In this document: piece after piece, positions 8,501-17,636 of the stretch
Position numbering within the stretch: the first letter of the stretch is position 1
How the letters are laid out: each line of letters begins with the position of its first letter
Assembly: GCF_002964765.1 (NCBI RefSeq)
Contig: NZ_PQCF01000032.1
Span: 785,491-846,882 of the forward strand
DNA: 61,392 bases
Source of the DNA: Pseudoalteromonas sp. T1lg88
GTDB lineage: Bacteria > Pseudomonadota > Gammaproteobacteria > Enterobacterales > Alteromonadaceae
Direction of reading: 5' to 3'
The notes under the pieces: generated by a model
Databases searched by the model: none
The model's input: only the letters and a program-made list of their open reading frames with translations
What the model was told of the DNA's origin: nothing
Made by a program: the position numbers and the translations under genes

Positions 8501-9952
8501 ATGGCAGAGCTTAGAAACGACAACGACCAGCCCACAATCTACTGGCACGACTATGAGACTTGGGGGGCGAACCCGCAAAAAGACAGGCCGAGCCAGTTTG
8601 CCGGTATTCGTACCGATCTCGATCTGAATATTATCGGCGAGCCGCTGATTGAATACTGTCGTCCGGCGCCGGATTATTTGCCTCACCCAGAGGCCTGTTT
8701 AGTTACCGGCATTACCCCGCAACATGCGCTGCGCCACGGTCTAAGTGAGGCGGAATTTATCGCCAAGATCCACGAAGAATTTAGCCAACCCAATACCTGT
8801 GTGGCCGGTTATAACAGTATTCGTTTCGATGATGAGGTCACTCGCTACACCCTGTATCGTAACTTCTACGACCCCTATGCAAGAGAGTGGCAAAACGGCA
8901 ATAGTCGCTGGGACATTATTGATTTGGTGCGCGCCTGCTATGCGCTACGCCCTGAGGGTATTAACTGGCCGCGTAAGGAAGACGGCAGCGTCAGCTTTCG
9001 CCTAGAAGAACTCACCAAGGCCAACGGCATAGAGCACGCCGATGCCCACGATGCCTTAAGTGATGTTAAGGCCACCATTGCCCTAGCCAAGCTGGTTAAA
9101 GAGCGCCAGCCCAAGCTATACCACTTCTTTTTCGGCCTGCGCCATAAAAAAGCGCTGTTGCAGATGGTGGACGTATTCAATATGACGCCCCTAGTGCATA
9201 CCTCGTCGCGTATTCCGGCAACGCAGGGCTGCACCACCTGGATTGCGCCCATGAGCTTTCATCCGAGCAACAAAAACGCCGTGGTCTGCTTTAACCTGAC
9301 GCAAGATCCGCAGCCCTTGCTCGATTTATCCGTCGAACAGCTGCGCGAGTACCTTTATACCCGCCGTGACGAGCTGCCCGAAGGTCAGGCGCCCATTGGC
9401 TTAAAACTGGTGCATGTAAACAAGTGCCCTATTCTCGCGCCGGCAAAAACCCTGTTGCCGGAAAACGCCGAACGTCTGGGCATAGACAGAGAGCAATGCC
9501 TGGAGCATTTGAAGTTTTTAAAGGCGCATCCGGAGTTGCGTGACAAGGTGGCCGAAGTATTTAATGAAAGCCGTGAATTTGCCGCCACCACCAATGTGGA
9601 TTATCAACTATACAGTGGCTTTATCAGCAATGGCGATAAGGCCAAGTTCGATGTTATCCGCAGCACCTCACCGCTGGAGCTGGGGAACCTGGAGCTGGAC
9701 TTTGAAGACCCGAAATTTGCCACCATGCTGTTTCGTTATCGCGCCCGTAACTGGCCGGAAAGCCTGACCCCAGCGGAGCTGGATTCATGGCGTAAATACT
9801 GCCAGAACAAACTAATGCACGGAGAAGACAGCCCGTCTATTAATGCTCAGGACTTTATGCTCAGCCTTGAAAATCTGGTGCATGAAAACGAGAGCAATGA
9901 GCGCAATATGGCGGTGCTCAAAGCCCTGTATCATTACGCCCAAAGCCTGTAA
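8501..9952 (+). CDS. sbcB: Exodeoxyribonuclease I
   Basis: A 483-residue 3'-to-5' single-strand DNA exonuclease used in mismatch repair and recombination (E. coli ExoI is 475 residues). The DEDD-type catalytic motifs are visible: D17 and E19 in HDYETWG, FDDE near residue 108, and HDALSDV near 187. The C-terminal SH3-like and helical regions that complete the horseshoe around DNA follow. A TATAAT at 8403-8408 could be its -10 element, but no good -35 is seen. It is the first core gene on the right of the island and is convergent with the dehydrogenase at 9985. Confidence 0.95.
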   Translation: MAELRNDNDQPTIYWHDYETWGANPQKDRPSQFAGIRTDLDLNIIGEPLIEYCRPAPDYLPHPEACLVTGITPQHALRHGLSEAEFIAKIHEEFSQPNTCVAGYNSIRFDDEVTRYTLYRNFYDPYAREWQNGNSRWDIIDLVRACYALRPEGINWPRKEDGSVSFRLEELTKANGIEHADAHDALSDVKATIALAKLVKERQPKLYHFFFGLRHKKALLQMVDVFNMTPLVHTSSRIPATQGCTTWIAPMSFHPSNKNAVVCFNLTQDPQPLLDLSVEQLREYLYTRRDELPEGQAPIGLKLVHVNKCPILAPAKTLLPENAERLGIDREQCLEHLKFLKAHPELRDKVAEVFNESREFAATTNVDYQLYSGFISNGDKAKFDVIRSTSPLELGNLELDFEDPKFATMLFRYRARNWPESLTPAELDSWRKYCQNKLMHGEDSPSINAQDFMLSLENLVHENESNERNMAVLKALYHYAQSL

Positions 9953-9984
9953 AAAAACGGCCTGGGCGCAAGAGCAAACCCAGC

Positions 9985-10869
9985 TTAGTCGCTAGGGTTT
10001 AGCTTCTCCAAGCGCGCCAACAGGCTGGAGGTGTCATAACGATTACCGCCGATGGCCTGTACATCGCCATAATATTGGTCAACCAAGGCCGTCAGCGCCA
10101 GGGTCGCGCCATTGTTACGCGCCTCATCCAGGGCGATGCCCAAGTCTTTGCGCATCCAGTCAACGGCAAAGCCAAACTCGTATTCACCCTGCAACATGGT
10201 CTTGTAGCGGTTTTCCATCTGCCAAGAGCCTGCCGCGCCTTTAGAAATGGTCTCCACTACTTTTTCACCATCTAAGCCGGCTTTTTTGGCAAAGTGTAAA
10301 CCTTCGGCCAGACCCTGAACCACACCGGCGATACAGATCTGATTGACCATTTTACATAGCTGGCCACTGCCGATGGGACCGAGCAATTCGCTAAAACGGC
10401 TAAACGGTGCCATCACCGGCTGCACCGCGGCAAACGCTTCAGGCTCGCCGCCACACATCACGGTCAATACACCGTTTTCGGCGCCCGCTTGACCACCGGA
10501 AACCGGTGCATCGATAAAGGCCACCTGCTTTTCTTGGGCCGCTTCACCTAGCTCACGGGCCAATAGCGCCGAAGTGGTAGTGTGATCGATTAAATAGCTG
10601 CCCGGCGCCATGGTTGCAAGGGCACCATCATCACCGTAAATCACGCTACGCACATCATCGTCATTGCCCACACACACGAATACAAATTCGGCGTCGCTGG
10701 CTGCCTGTGCGGGTGTTGCCGCACTGCGTCCACCGTATTGCTCAACCCATTTTTGCGCTTTTTCGGCGCTGCGGTTGTACACGCAAACATCGTATCCCGC
10801 TTGTTGTAAGTGACCCGCCATGGGATAGCCCATAACCCCTAGACCGATAAAGGTACATTTTTTTGACAT
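9985..10869 (-). CDS. NAD(P)-dependent beta-hydroxyacid dehydrogenase
   Basis: A 294-residue member of the 3-hydroxyisobutyrate/tartronate semialdehyde dehydrogenase family. The Rossmann motif FIGLGVMGYPMAGHL is at the N-terminus. The substrate-binding DAPVSGGQAGAENG is near residue 120. The catalytic-lysine helix GQLCKMVNQI is near 170. Such enzymes oxidise short beta-hydroxyacids or reduce semialdehydes with NAD(P). The substrate cannot be read from sequence, and glyoxylate/succinic semialdehyde reductase activity is also possible. No valine-degradation genes lie nearby, so a role in that pathway is not supported by context. Confidence 0.85.
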   Translation of the reverse strand: MSKKCTFIGLGVMGYPMAGHLQQAGYDVCVYNRSAEKAQKWVEQYGGRSAATPAQAASDAEFVFVCVGNDDDVRSVIYGDDGALATMAPGSYLIDHTTTSALLARELGEAAQEKQVAFIDAPVSGGQAGAENGVLTVMCGGEPEAFAAVQPVMAPFSRFSELLGPIGSGQLCKMVNQICIAGVVQGLAEGLHFAKKAGLDGEKVVETISKGAAGSWQMENRYKTMLQGEYEFGFAVDWMRKDLGIALDEARNNGATLALTALVDQYYGDVQAIGGNRYDTSSLLARLEKLNPSD

Positions 10870-10964
10870 ATTTCTGACCTATTTGCCTGCTAGCCTCGAA
10901 AAAACGCACACAGTATATCAAAGGCAAAGGCTAAAAACGTCTGGTTTTAGCAAGGGAGCACTCA

Positions 10965-11477
10965 ATGGATAGTATTTACCATTTCAACGCCACACTTATC
11001 GACGGCCAACCCTATTCATTCAAACAATTACAAGGACGTGTGGTGCTTATCGTCAACACCGCTAGCAGCTGTAACTTCACCCACCAGTACGGCGCACTGG
11101 AGCGCGTGTATCAAGACTATAAACATCAGGGGCTGGTTATTCTTGGCTTCCCCTGCAATCAATTTGGGCGTCATGAAATTGCCGATAACGCCACCATAAA
11201 GCAATTTTGTGAAAACACCTTTAATGTGAGCTTTCCTCTGTTTAGCAAAGTGATGGTCAATGGTCCGGACGCCCACCCTCTGTTTAACTACCTTAAAGAG
11301 CATACCCGTGGTATAGCCCAAAATCGGGCAATAAAATGGAATTTCACTAAATTTCTCATAAACTCTCAAGGACAGCTGGTAAATCGTTACGCACCACGCA
11401 CCAAGCCCGATACACTTAGATCGGTAATAGAGAGTCAACTTGATGAAATTAGCCCTATTCAGCTCGCAAAGGTATGA
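10965..11477 (+). CDS. Glutathione peroxidase family protein
   Basis: A 170-residue thiol peroxidase of the glutathione peroxidase family, which reduces hydrogen and lipid peroxides. The catalytic set is intact: C36 in NTASSCNFT (cysteine in place of selenocysteine), Q66 in FPCNQFG, and W125 in IKWNFTKFL. A second cysteine at about residue 82 (KQFCENTF) could act as the resolving cysteine of thioredoxin-dependent members. The residue after C36 is Asn where most relatives have Gly. The start has GGGAG eight bases upstream. The 3' end overlaps ldhA by 35 bases, so the two genes are probably co-transcribed. Confidence 0.9.
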   Translation: MDSIYHFNATLIDGQPYSFKQLQGRVVLIVNTASSCNFTHQYGALERVYQDYKHQGLVILGFPCNQFGRHEIADNATIKQFCENTFNVSFPLFSKVMVNGPDAHPLFNYLKEHTRGIAQNRAIKWNFTKFLINSQGQLVNRYAPRTKPDTLRSVIESQLDEISPIQLAKV

Positions 11478-12423
11478 ACAAACAGCATTTAATGAACTCT
11501 GCCCAACAGATGTCGATATCCAATATTTCGATGTCAGCCTTAATGCCCATACCTGCTCCCTCAGCAAAGGCTTCGATGCCGTTTGTGTATTCGTCAACGA
11601 CACCCTAAGCGCCGAGGTCATAGCCAGGCTGGCCGATTATGGTGTCGGCCTAATTTTACTGCGCTGTGCCGGTTTTAATAATGTCGATTTGGCGGCGGCG
11701 AAAAAGCACAAGATTACCGTAGCCCGGGTGCCCGCCTACAGCCCGGAGGCCGTGGCCGAGCATTCCATCGCGCTGATCTTAACCCTGTCGCGTAAAATTC
11801 ATAAGGCCTATAACCGGGTGCGGGAGGAGAACTTTGACCTCAACGGCCTGCTTGGCTTTAACCTGCACAATAAAACCGTGGGTCTTATCGGCTGCGGTAA
11901 AATCGGCCAGGCCATGGTGAGGATTTTAAACGGCTTTGGCGCCAAGGTATTGGTGTGCGACCCGGCCGCCCCTACAGGTGACTTTACCCTAGTGCAGCAA
12001 AGCGAACTGCTGGCCAACAGCGATATTATCAGCCTGCACTGCCCGCTCAACGAGCAAACCCATCATATAATCGATAAGTCCGCCCTGGCAGCAATGAAGC
12101 CCGGCGTCATGCTCATTAACACAGGACGCGGCGCCTTGCTCGATAGCAAGGCCTGTATCGACGCCCTAAAAAGCGGAAAACTCGGTTATTTGGGTTTAGA
12201 TGTGTATGAGCAGGAATCTGAATTGTTTTTTAAAGACAGATCGGAAGAAATTCTTCAAGACGATGTGTTTGCCCGCCTGCTCACCTTTAAGAATGTCTTG
12301 ATCACTGGCCATCAGGGCTTTTTTACCCAGGAAGCACTGGCACAGATAGTAGAAACCACTTACTTTAACCTCAGCCAATTCGCCAAGAGCGAGGCCCTGA
12401 CCAATCAGGTACTCGATATGTAG
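11443..12423 (+). CDS. ldhA: D-lactate dehydrogenase (fermentative)
   Basis: A 326-residue D-2-hydroxyacid dehydrogenase close in length to E. coli LdhA (329). It reduces pyruvate to D-lactate with NADH. Visible motifs: the dinucleotide-binding GLIGCGKIGQ, the catalytic arginine in NTGRGALLD, the glutamate in DVYEQE, and the histidine in ITGHQGFFT, in the order Arg-Glu-His of the family. The ATG at 11443 is used rather than the TTG one codon earlier. The start lies inside the end of the glutathione peroxidase gene in another frame. A strong hairpin terminator follows. Confidence 0.92.
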   Translation: MKLALFSSQRYEQTAFNELCPTDVDIQYFDVSLNAHTCSLSKGFDAVCVFVNDTLSAEVIARLADYGVGLILLRCAGFNNVDLAAAKKHKITVARVPAYSPEAVAEHSIALILTLSRKIHKAYNRVREENFDLNGLLGFNLHNKTVGLIGCGKIGQAMVRILNGFGAKVLVCDPAAPTGDFTLVQQSELLANSDIISLHCPLNEQTHHIIDKSALAAMKPGVMLINTGRGALLDSKACIDALKSGKLGYLGLDVYEQESELFFKDRSEEILQDDVFARLLTFKNVLITGHQGFFTQEALAQIVETTYFNLSQFAKSEALTNQVLDM

Positions 12424-12447
12424 GTCTTAAGCTTTTCAGCAGGCACA

Positions 12448-12479
12448 AAAAAAGGGATATGACAGCATATCCCTTTTTT
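12448..12479. terminator. Bidirectional rho-independent terminator
   Basis: A 14-bp perfect stem (AAAAAAGGGATATG at 12448-12461, complement at 12466-12479) with a four-base ACAG loop, A-rich before and T-rich after. It separates the convergent ldhA and NSS transporter genes and can serve both. Confidence 0.9.
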
Positions 12480-12501
12480 CGTTCTAGTTGGCTTTGTAGG
12501 A

Positions 12502-13824
12502 TTATTTCAGCGCTACATTAATAAACACGGCGGTCATCAAAATAGGGCACACCAAACGGATATACCACAACAGGACTTTAATGCCCGGATGGTTCGACTC
12601 GGCCAGCTTATTGCCGCGGCTCCACACCCAGCCCAGGGTAAGGAAGTAGAATAAACCCATCAGTGGCAACTGGTACTGGGTAAAGACCTGGATCACCAAG
12701 CCAAACAGCCAGTCAAAGTTCATAATGATGGTACCTGAGGCGATAGCTACCACTAAGGTCACCAAGGCAGTCGCGCGCTTGCGGTCCATATCGTGATTTT
12801 CAACCAAAAAGGCCACCGGGATCTCGGTCGAAGAAATGGTTGAGGTTACAGACGCGATAGACATCAGCACGAAAAACGCTAAAGCTATCACTAGGCCCAT
12901 GGCGCCCATGGCCTCAAACAGTTGCGGCAAGACCGCAAATATGAGCTGTCCTTCGCCGATCAGCTTACCGTTGGCAAAGACTTCAACGCCGTTATGGCTG
13001 GCCACAAAAATAGCTGGAACAATCAACAAACCGGCTAAAAATGCCACCGAGGTGTCGAGCGCGGCCACGCTTAAGGTTAATTTGCCAAGGTTAGCGCCGG
13101 GCTTAAGGTAGGAGCCGTAAATCATCATACAGCCCACACCTAGCGACAGGGAGAAAAACGCCTGTCCCATGGCGGCAATGATTAAATCCGCATCCCAGAC
13201 TTTATCAAAGTCGGGCTTAAGATAATGGGCAAAGCCTTCGGCCGCCCCATCAAGGGAGCCAATATAGAAGATCAGCCCCACCAAGAGCACCAGCAATAAG
13301 GGCATAAGGCGTCGCGACCAGGCCTCAATGCCGGACTTCACCCCTTGCAAAATAATGCTGGCGGTCAGCAGCAGCATCAAGGGTGTAAAGACCAGATTAC
13401 GAGCCAGGGAGTCATTACTTAGAAATTCGGCGACCTTGGGCAGGTCCAGCATTTGCGCTATCGGTGCCAAGGCATGGGCCAGCATCCAACCGGCAACGAT
13501 AGAATAGAAGCTCAGCATCACCACGGCGCCGCCAAGGCCAAGATAACCGGCGCCGGCACCGAGTTTTGGAGCCTTGGTATGCCAGGCACGTTTAAGCGCC
13601 TGCACCGGGTTGGCTTGCGCCGCATAGCCCAAATATAACTCGGTAAAGAGCGCCGGCAATGCCAAGGCAAAAATTACGATAAAGTAAACAAGTAGGAAGG
13701 CTCCGCCTCCGTGGTTTGCAGCTTGAGTTGGAAATCCCCATATATTTCCTAAACCCACTGCGGCGCCGGCAGCCGCCAGCACAAATCCTATGCGACTTTG
13801 AAAGCCGTCACGATTATTCGTCAT
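12502..13824 (-). CDS. Sodium-dependent NSS-family transporter
   Basis: A 440-residue inner-membrane protein with about eleven or twelve membrane helices, of the neurotransmitter:sodium symporter family. The first helix carries the sodium- and substrate-site signature AAAGAAVGLGNIWGFP, and the following segment reads GGGAFLLVYF. Bacterial members take up amino acids or related amines with Na+. The substrate is not readable here. It stands alone after a shared terminator. Use of a sodium gradient is in keeping with nhaD nearby and a marine host. Confidence 0.9.
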   Translation of the reverse strand: MTNNRDGFQSRIGFVLAAAGAAVGLGNIWGFPTQAANHGGGAFLLVYFIVIFALALPALFTELYLGYAAQANPVQALKRAWHTKAPKLGAGAGYLGLGGAVVMLSFYSIVAGWMLAHALAPIAQMLDLPKVAEFLSNDSLARNLVFTPLMLLLTASIILQGVKSGIEAWSRRLMPLLLVLLVGLIFYIGSLDGAAEGFAHYLKPDFDKVWDADLIIAAMGQAFFSLSLGVGCMMIYGSYLKPGANLGKLTLSVAALDTSVAFLAGLLIVPAIFVASHNGVEVFANGKLIGEGQLIFAVLPQLFEAMGAMGLVIALAFFVLMSIASVTSTISSTEIPVAFLVENHDMDRKRATALVTLVVAIASGTIIMNFDWLFGLVIQVFTQYQLPLMGLFYFLTLGWVWSRGNKLAESNHPGIKVLLWYIRLVCPILMTAVFINVALK

Positions 13825-13916
13825 TCTTATTGATATCTGTTATTGTTTTGCCGCTATTAAACCACACTTACCATTAACAAAGTAGTCGCCGCCAACCATA
13901 TCGGACCATTCATCCC

Positions 13917-14621
13917 ATGTTTAATGCAGCTTATCGCTTTCCCGCATTACCAAAGACCACGCCATCTGTGCCGATATCGGAAAAAGTCTTACTGAGCCTC
14001 AGTGCCGCCATTGAGCTCGATGAAGCCCATCTGCACCCAGGTGAACTCGAGGTGCTCAACAGGCGTAAACAACCCCAGGCCAAGCGCGAATACCTAAGTA
14101 GCCGCTATTTTATCAAGACCCTGGCACAGCGCCTCTTTCCTCAATACGCGCAGGCGCCACTGACAAGTTGGCAGAGTGTTTTTAACGAACAGGAACGAGC
14201 CCTGCAGCTGTTTATCGACGGGCAGTTATTGGATATTAATGTGGTGATCAGTCACTCCCACGGCCATATTGCCGTGGCCATAACTCAGGGCCAGCAATCT
14301 TTATTGGGCGTGGATATCGAAAAGCGAGATGCAAACCGGCGCTTTGAAAAGCTGGCGGCGCATTTTTACCCTGAGGTGGAAGCCCGGGATATAGGCAATA
14401 ACGTCGATACTTTTTTTCGAGTGTGGACGTTAAAAGAAGCCTATGCCAAGGCCGCTAAACAAAGTATCAGTACGCTGCTTAGCCAGCCTATACTGCCCTT
14501 GCTTGAACGCTGCCCGGCACAGGTTTATTGTCAGCAATGGCGGCAGTTTGATCTTAGTTTGATCACCGCCAAAACTGAGGTAGAAGTGATCAGGCTTGTT
14601 CCAGCAGCTGCTGGTGAATAG
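13917..14621 (+). CDS. 4'-phosphopantetheinyl transferase (Sfp-type)
   Basis: A 234-residue enzyme that moves phosphopantetheine from CoA to a serine on carrier proteins of fatty-acid, polyketide or peptide synthases. The magnesium and CoA motifs are present: GVDIEKR near residue 138 and FFRVWTLKEAYAKA near 163-176. The length suits the two-pseudodomain Sfp/AcpT group rather than AcpS. No synthase cluster lies in the window, so the target carrier protein is unknown. No clear ribosome-binding site precedes the ATG. The 3' end overlaps the convergent lysC gene by 32 bases. Confidence 0.87.
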   Translation: MFNAAYRFPALPKTTPSVPISEKVLLSLSAAIELDEAHLHPGELEVLNRRKQPQAKREYLSSRYFIKTLAQRLFPQYAQAPLTSWQSVFNEQERALQLFIDGQLLDINVVISHSHGHIAVAITQGQQSLLGVDIEKRDANRRFEKLAAHFYPEVEARDIGNNVDTFFRVWTLKEAYAKAAKQSISTLLSQPILPLLERCPAQVYCQQWRQFDLSLITAKTEVEVIRLVPAAAGE

Positions 14622-15954
14622 CCTGCACCACCTGATCCGATTGTCCTTGCTCTACCAAGAAGCACAGATTGTGCTTTGATGCGCCATGACAGATCAGGCG
14701 AATATCAAAGCCGCTCAGCACCCGCATCAGATTTAGCTCGCTTTGGCGCAGCTGAATCTCAGAGCCAATTAGGGCCACCAAGGCAAGATTGGTTTCCACG
14801 CTGACATGACAAAACTCACCTAAACGCTCCAGCGCTTCCTGATCAAGCTCGGGGCGACTGGCGTTCGGCGCATTATCCAGGGTAACAGCAACGCTGATCT
14901 CAGAAGTCGTGACCAGATCAACAGAAATTTTATATTCGCTGAGAATAGTGAACACCCGCGCCAAGAAACCACTGGCCAAGAGCATTTCCGGGCTTTTCAG
15001 CGTCAATAGCAGCTGGTTCTTGCGCTGCGTCACGGCCCGTACGCCGGCGATCAATTCACTACTGGGCACCTTCTCAATCCAGGTACCACCCCCTTGCGGG
15101 TCCTGACTGGAGCCCACAAATACGCCAATACCGCTGCGCGCAGCCGGTAAAATAGTCGCCGGATGCAGCACCTTGGCGCCGAAGGTAGCCATTTCCGCGG
15201 CCTCGTCAAAGGTCAGGTGGGCAATCGGCCTGGCCTTATTACACAAACGCGGATCTGTGCTGTATATACCTATTACATCGGTCCAAATATGAATATTACT
15301 GGCACCACAGGCCTCCGCCAACAGGGCCGCACTGTAGTCCGAGCCGCCACGGCCTAAGGTGGTGGTTTCACCGTATTCATCTGAGCCAATAAAGCCCTGA
15401 GTCACTACCACCTGCTCGCTAAGCAGTGGCACCAACTCAGCCTGAGCCCTAATTCGGGTTTGGGTGATATCCGGTTGCGCCTTACCAAACTGACTGTCGG
15501 TTTTAAGCACCGAGCGCACGTCAAAGCGACTTGAGGCCACGCCTTTATCACGCAGCACCTGGGTAAATAAATACGAAGATAAACGCTCGCCGAAACTAAG
15601 CAACTCATCGCGCTGGACATTGGTTAGTGGCACGTTTTGCGTAGAGTGCGAGGCGCTGTGTTTAAAATCATTGAGGGTAGTATCGAAGCCATGGGCAAGA
15701 TCCGCATCCAGACTCAGGCACTCAATAATATTGAGCTGGATGGCAATAACACCATCAATATGCGCTTGGCGCTCTTCATTGCTAAGCCCAGTTTGACACA
15801 AGGCCACCAGATGATTGGTAACCCCGGCGCTGGCACTAACAACCACGATGCGCACGTGTGAGTCGGCAGCAATGATATCGGCACAACGGCTCATCGCTGC
15901 ATGATCGGCTACTGAGGTGCCGCCGAATTTGGCGACGGTAAATTCCTGATTCAT
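14590..15954 (-). CDS. lysC: Lysine-sensitive aspartokinase III
   Basis: A 454-residue aspartate kinase, the first step of the Lys/Thr/Met pathway. The N-terminal kinase core begins VAKFGGTSVAD, then SFGERLS and GRGGSDYSAALLAEA. The C-terminal part holds the paired ACT domains that bind lysine. The length and the monofunctional layout match E. coli LysC (449). GGAGAG lies just before the ATG. Expression is almost certainly controlled by the lysine riboswitch in its leader, giving transcript-level control besides lysine feedback on the enzyme. Confidence 0.95.
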   Translation of the reverse strand: MNQEFTVAKFGGTSVADHAAMSRCADIIAADSHVRIVVVSASAGVTNHLVALCQTGLSNEERQAHIDGVIAIQLNIIECLSLDADLAHGFDTTLNDFKHSASHSTQNVPLTNVQRDELLSFGERLSSYLFTQVLRDKGVASSRFDVRSVLKTDSQFGKAQPDITQTRIRAQAELVPLLSEQVVVTQGFIGSDEYGETTTLGRGGSDYSAALLAEACGASNIHIWTDVIGIYSTDPRLCNKARPIAHLTFDEAAEMATFGAKVLHPATILPAARSGIGVFVGSSQDPQGGGTWIEKVPSSELIAGVRAVTQRKNQLLLTLKSPEMLLASGFLARVFTILSEYKISVDLVTTSEISVAVTLDNAPNASRPELDQEALERLGEFCHVSVETNLALVALIGSEIQLRQSELNLMRVLSGFDIRLICHGASKHNLCFLVEQGQSDQVVQAIHQQLLEQA

Positions 15955-16036
15955 TTTCTCTCCGAGATGAAAAATAGCTTATTTTTCAAATACAATCAGG
16001 AGAACTTGGCAAGACTAAAAGAAAGGTATGTCCATT

Positions 16037-16203
16037 GCCAGAAGCCCTCCACCCAAACAGGTGACAGTTCCGAGGATTCAGCCTCAAGAACCGAAAGCCA
16101 TTGTGACGAGCAATGTACTTCCTCGGCGATAGTCTCCCTCATAAACGGTCGTTGGCCTACGTCTGCCTCGCGTCTACTACCTAGCTATCGCACCTCTTCT
16201 GCT
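16037..16203 (-). promoter_or_regulatory. Lysine riboswitch (L-box) in the lysC leader
   Basis: Read on the minus strand, the leader carries the conserved elements of the lysine riboswitch in order: AGAAGAGGTGCG near 16200, ATCGCCGAGG near 16128, GGCTGAATCC near 16078, CTGTCACC near 16065, and GCTTCTGGC at 16037-16045. CAGAAG at the 5' end pairs with CTTCTG at the 3' end to form P1. It ends about 80 bases before the lysC start. A further hairpin (GAAAAATA, three-base loop, TATTTTTC; about 15969-15987) close to the ribosome-binding site is the likely expression platform, arguing for translational control, though a terminator form is not excluded. Lysine binding would lower LysC synthesis. Confidence 0.93.
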
Positions 16204-16306
16204 ACAGATTTACGGCATGATCCGCAAACCCGAGCTAGGAATTTAACGTTTGGATGGCTGGATGTCAATCACCCTTAGGTCGAGCATGGGCACTTAATTT
16301 TTGCTT

Positions 16307-16468
16307 ATACCAATTCTGTTAAGTATGTGATCAGAGATAGCGCTGGATAAATGATATGATCACAAGGCGGAATTTTTCTTATGTAGTTATTCTACATCGA
16401 AAAATTCCAACACAGTGAGCATGAAATTTAGCCCGCTAGAATGATTAGCTATTTAAGTGAATTGGTAT
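16307..16468. mobile_element. 162-bp MITE with ATACCAATT terminal repeats
   Basis: The left end ATACCAATTCTGTTAA is matched in inverted orientation by the right end TTAAGTGAATTGGTAT. No coding frame lies between. The centre has an imperfect hairpin (GGAATTTTT at 16369 and AAAAATTCC at 16400, with inner ATGTAG/CTACAT arms). Short elements with these ends are common in Alteromonadales genomes and would be moved by a transposase encoded elsewhere. The right end enters the panE gene and supplies its last codons and stop. Confidence 0.75.
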
Positions 16469-17447
16469 TCCTGGCCAGCAGCAAATCGCCAAGCTTAACA
16501 ACACCGCCCCGCTCTAACTTTTCAATACAGGCAACAATGGCCGAATTTACGGGAGTGGCTACCCCGTGGCGCTGACCAAGTGCGACCACGGCGCCGTTGA
16601 GATAGGCGATTTCCGTTTTGCGTCCCGCCTGAATATCTTCCCACATGGACGAGCGCGCCTTGGGGTCGATATCCAACATGGCAGAGGCAAGGCGCCTAAA
16701 TAACCAATTGGGTAAGCTCAACACACGGGGCACTAAGGCAGGTTTAACCTTGGTAAATTGCGCCAGCTCAATATTCATGGCCTTACATACCGCCAGCCAT
16801 TCCTTCATGGCCGCCGCCAACACCCTTCTTAGGGCTTTATTTTCCAGCTCCTGCTTGATTGGCATATCCGCCACCGCATTAAGGGCGTTATTGAGGTTTA
16901 ACAGCAGCTTGCCGTAGATCACTGGCGTCATCTGCGCCTTTAATTCGCAGTTAAAGCCGTGCTCACGCAAAGTCTTGGCGATATGCTCAGTGCCTGGGGT
17001 TTTAGCAAATACAAATTCGCCCTCGGTACCCTTATGAAAATGTGCGCCCTGTTGCAATACGTTAAACGGGGTAATGCCAAACACACAGGTGCGCTCCGCT
17101 AGCCTATCTTGAATTGCCTCAAAGCTACCTAGGCCATTTTGCATAAATACCAGCTCGGAAGACTTATGGGTTATAGCCAGCAGTTGGGGCAGTGCCTGGG
17201 GCAATTGATGGCACTTCAAAGTGACAAAAACCACATCAAACAGCTGCTCGCCAGGCTCGGTGATAAGCTCATCCGGCATCACAGTTTTATCCAGCCCCTG
17301 GTAGTCACTGATATGAATGCCGCCATTAGCAATAATGGCATCTTTAATCCGTGCCCGGCATATCAGGGATACATCAAGCTGTGCCGCGCTTAATAACGCG
17401 CCCAAATAGCACCCCGTTGAACCGGCACCAAAAACCGCAATACGCAT
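16449..17447 (-). CDS. panE: 2-dehydropantoate 2-reductase
   Basis: A 332-residue ketopantoate reductase, which makes pantoate for coenzyme A with NADPH. The N-terminal Rossmann motif is IAVFGAGSTGCYLG. The catalytic-lysine region YGKLLLNLNNALNAV lies near residue 180, and the substrate segment SSMWEDIQAGRKTEIAYLNG near 270, as in the family. The last residues (NTNSLK) and the TAG stop are read from the terminal repeat of the MITE at 16307-16468, so the original C-terminus was replaced. The core fold is complete, so the enzyme is probably active. A paralogous oxidoreductase of the PanE/ApbA group is the alternative. Confidence 0.88.
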   Translation of the reverse strand: MRIAVFGAGSTGCYLGALLSAAQLDVSLICRARIKDAIIANGGIHISDYQGLDKTVMPDELITEPGEQLFDVVFVTLKCHQLPQALPQLLAITHKSSELVFMQNGLGSFEAIQDRLAERTCVFGITPFNVLQQGAHFHKGTEGEFVFAKTPGTEHIAKTLREHGFNCELKAQMTPVIYGKLLLNLNNALNAVADMPIKQELENKALRRVLAAAMKEWLAVCKAMNIELAQFTKVKPALVPRVLSLPNWLFRRLASAMLDIDPKARSSMWEDIQAGRKTEIAYLNGAVVALGQRHGVATPVNSAIVACIEKLERGGVVKLGDLLLARNTNSLK

Positions 17448-17577
17448 AAGTCACCTTTATTAATCTGGTCAATAAGTTACCTAATACGTTAATAGTGCTG
17501 TAAGTTTAAGCTCGCGGCAATGGTCGATAGAATTTTAATTGTACTAATGTGTGTGAGCAACGGCAGTAAACAAACAA

Positions 17578-17611
17578 AAAGACCACCTGGGTTTAAGCCC
17601 AGATGGTCTTT
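17578..17611 (-). terminator. Terminator of nhaD
   Basis: The inverted repeat AAAGACCATCTGGGC / GCCCAGGTGGTCTTT (minus-strand reading) has one mismatch and a short loop, followed by TTTTTGTTTG. It lies 26 bases beyond the nhaD stop. Confidence 0.85.
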
Positions 17612-17636
17612 AAAGAAAATGCGGATGCTGTCGCCG

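Noticed and set aside
15967..16278. 103-residue ORF on the plus strand upstream of lysC
   Set aside because: It lies antisense to the lysine riboswitch, whose conserved blocks explain the sequence; the translation is low-complexity and resembles nothing.
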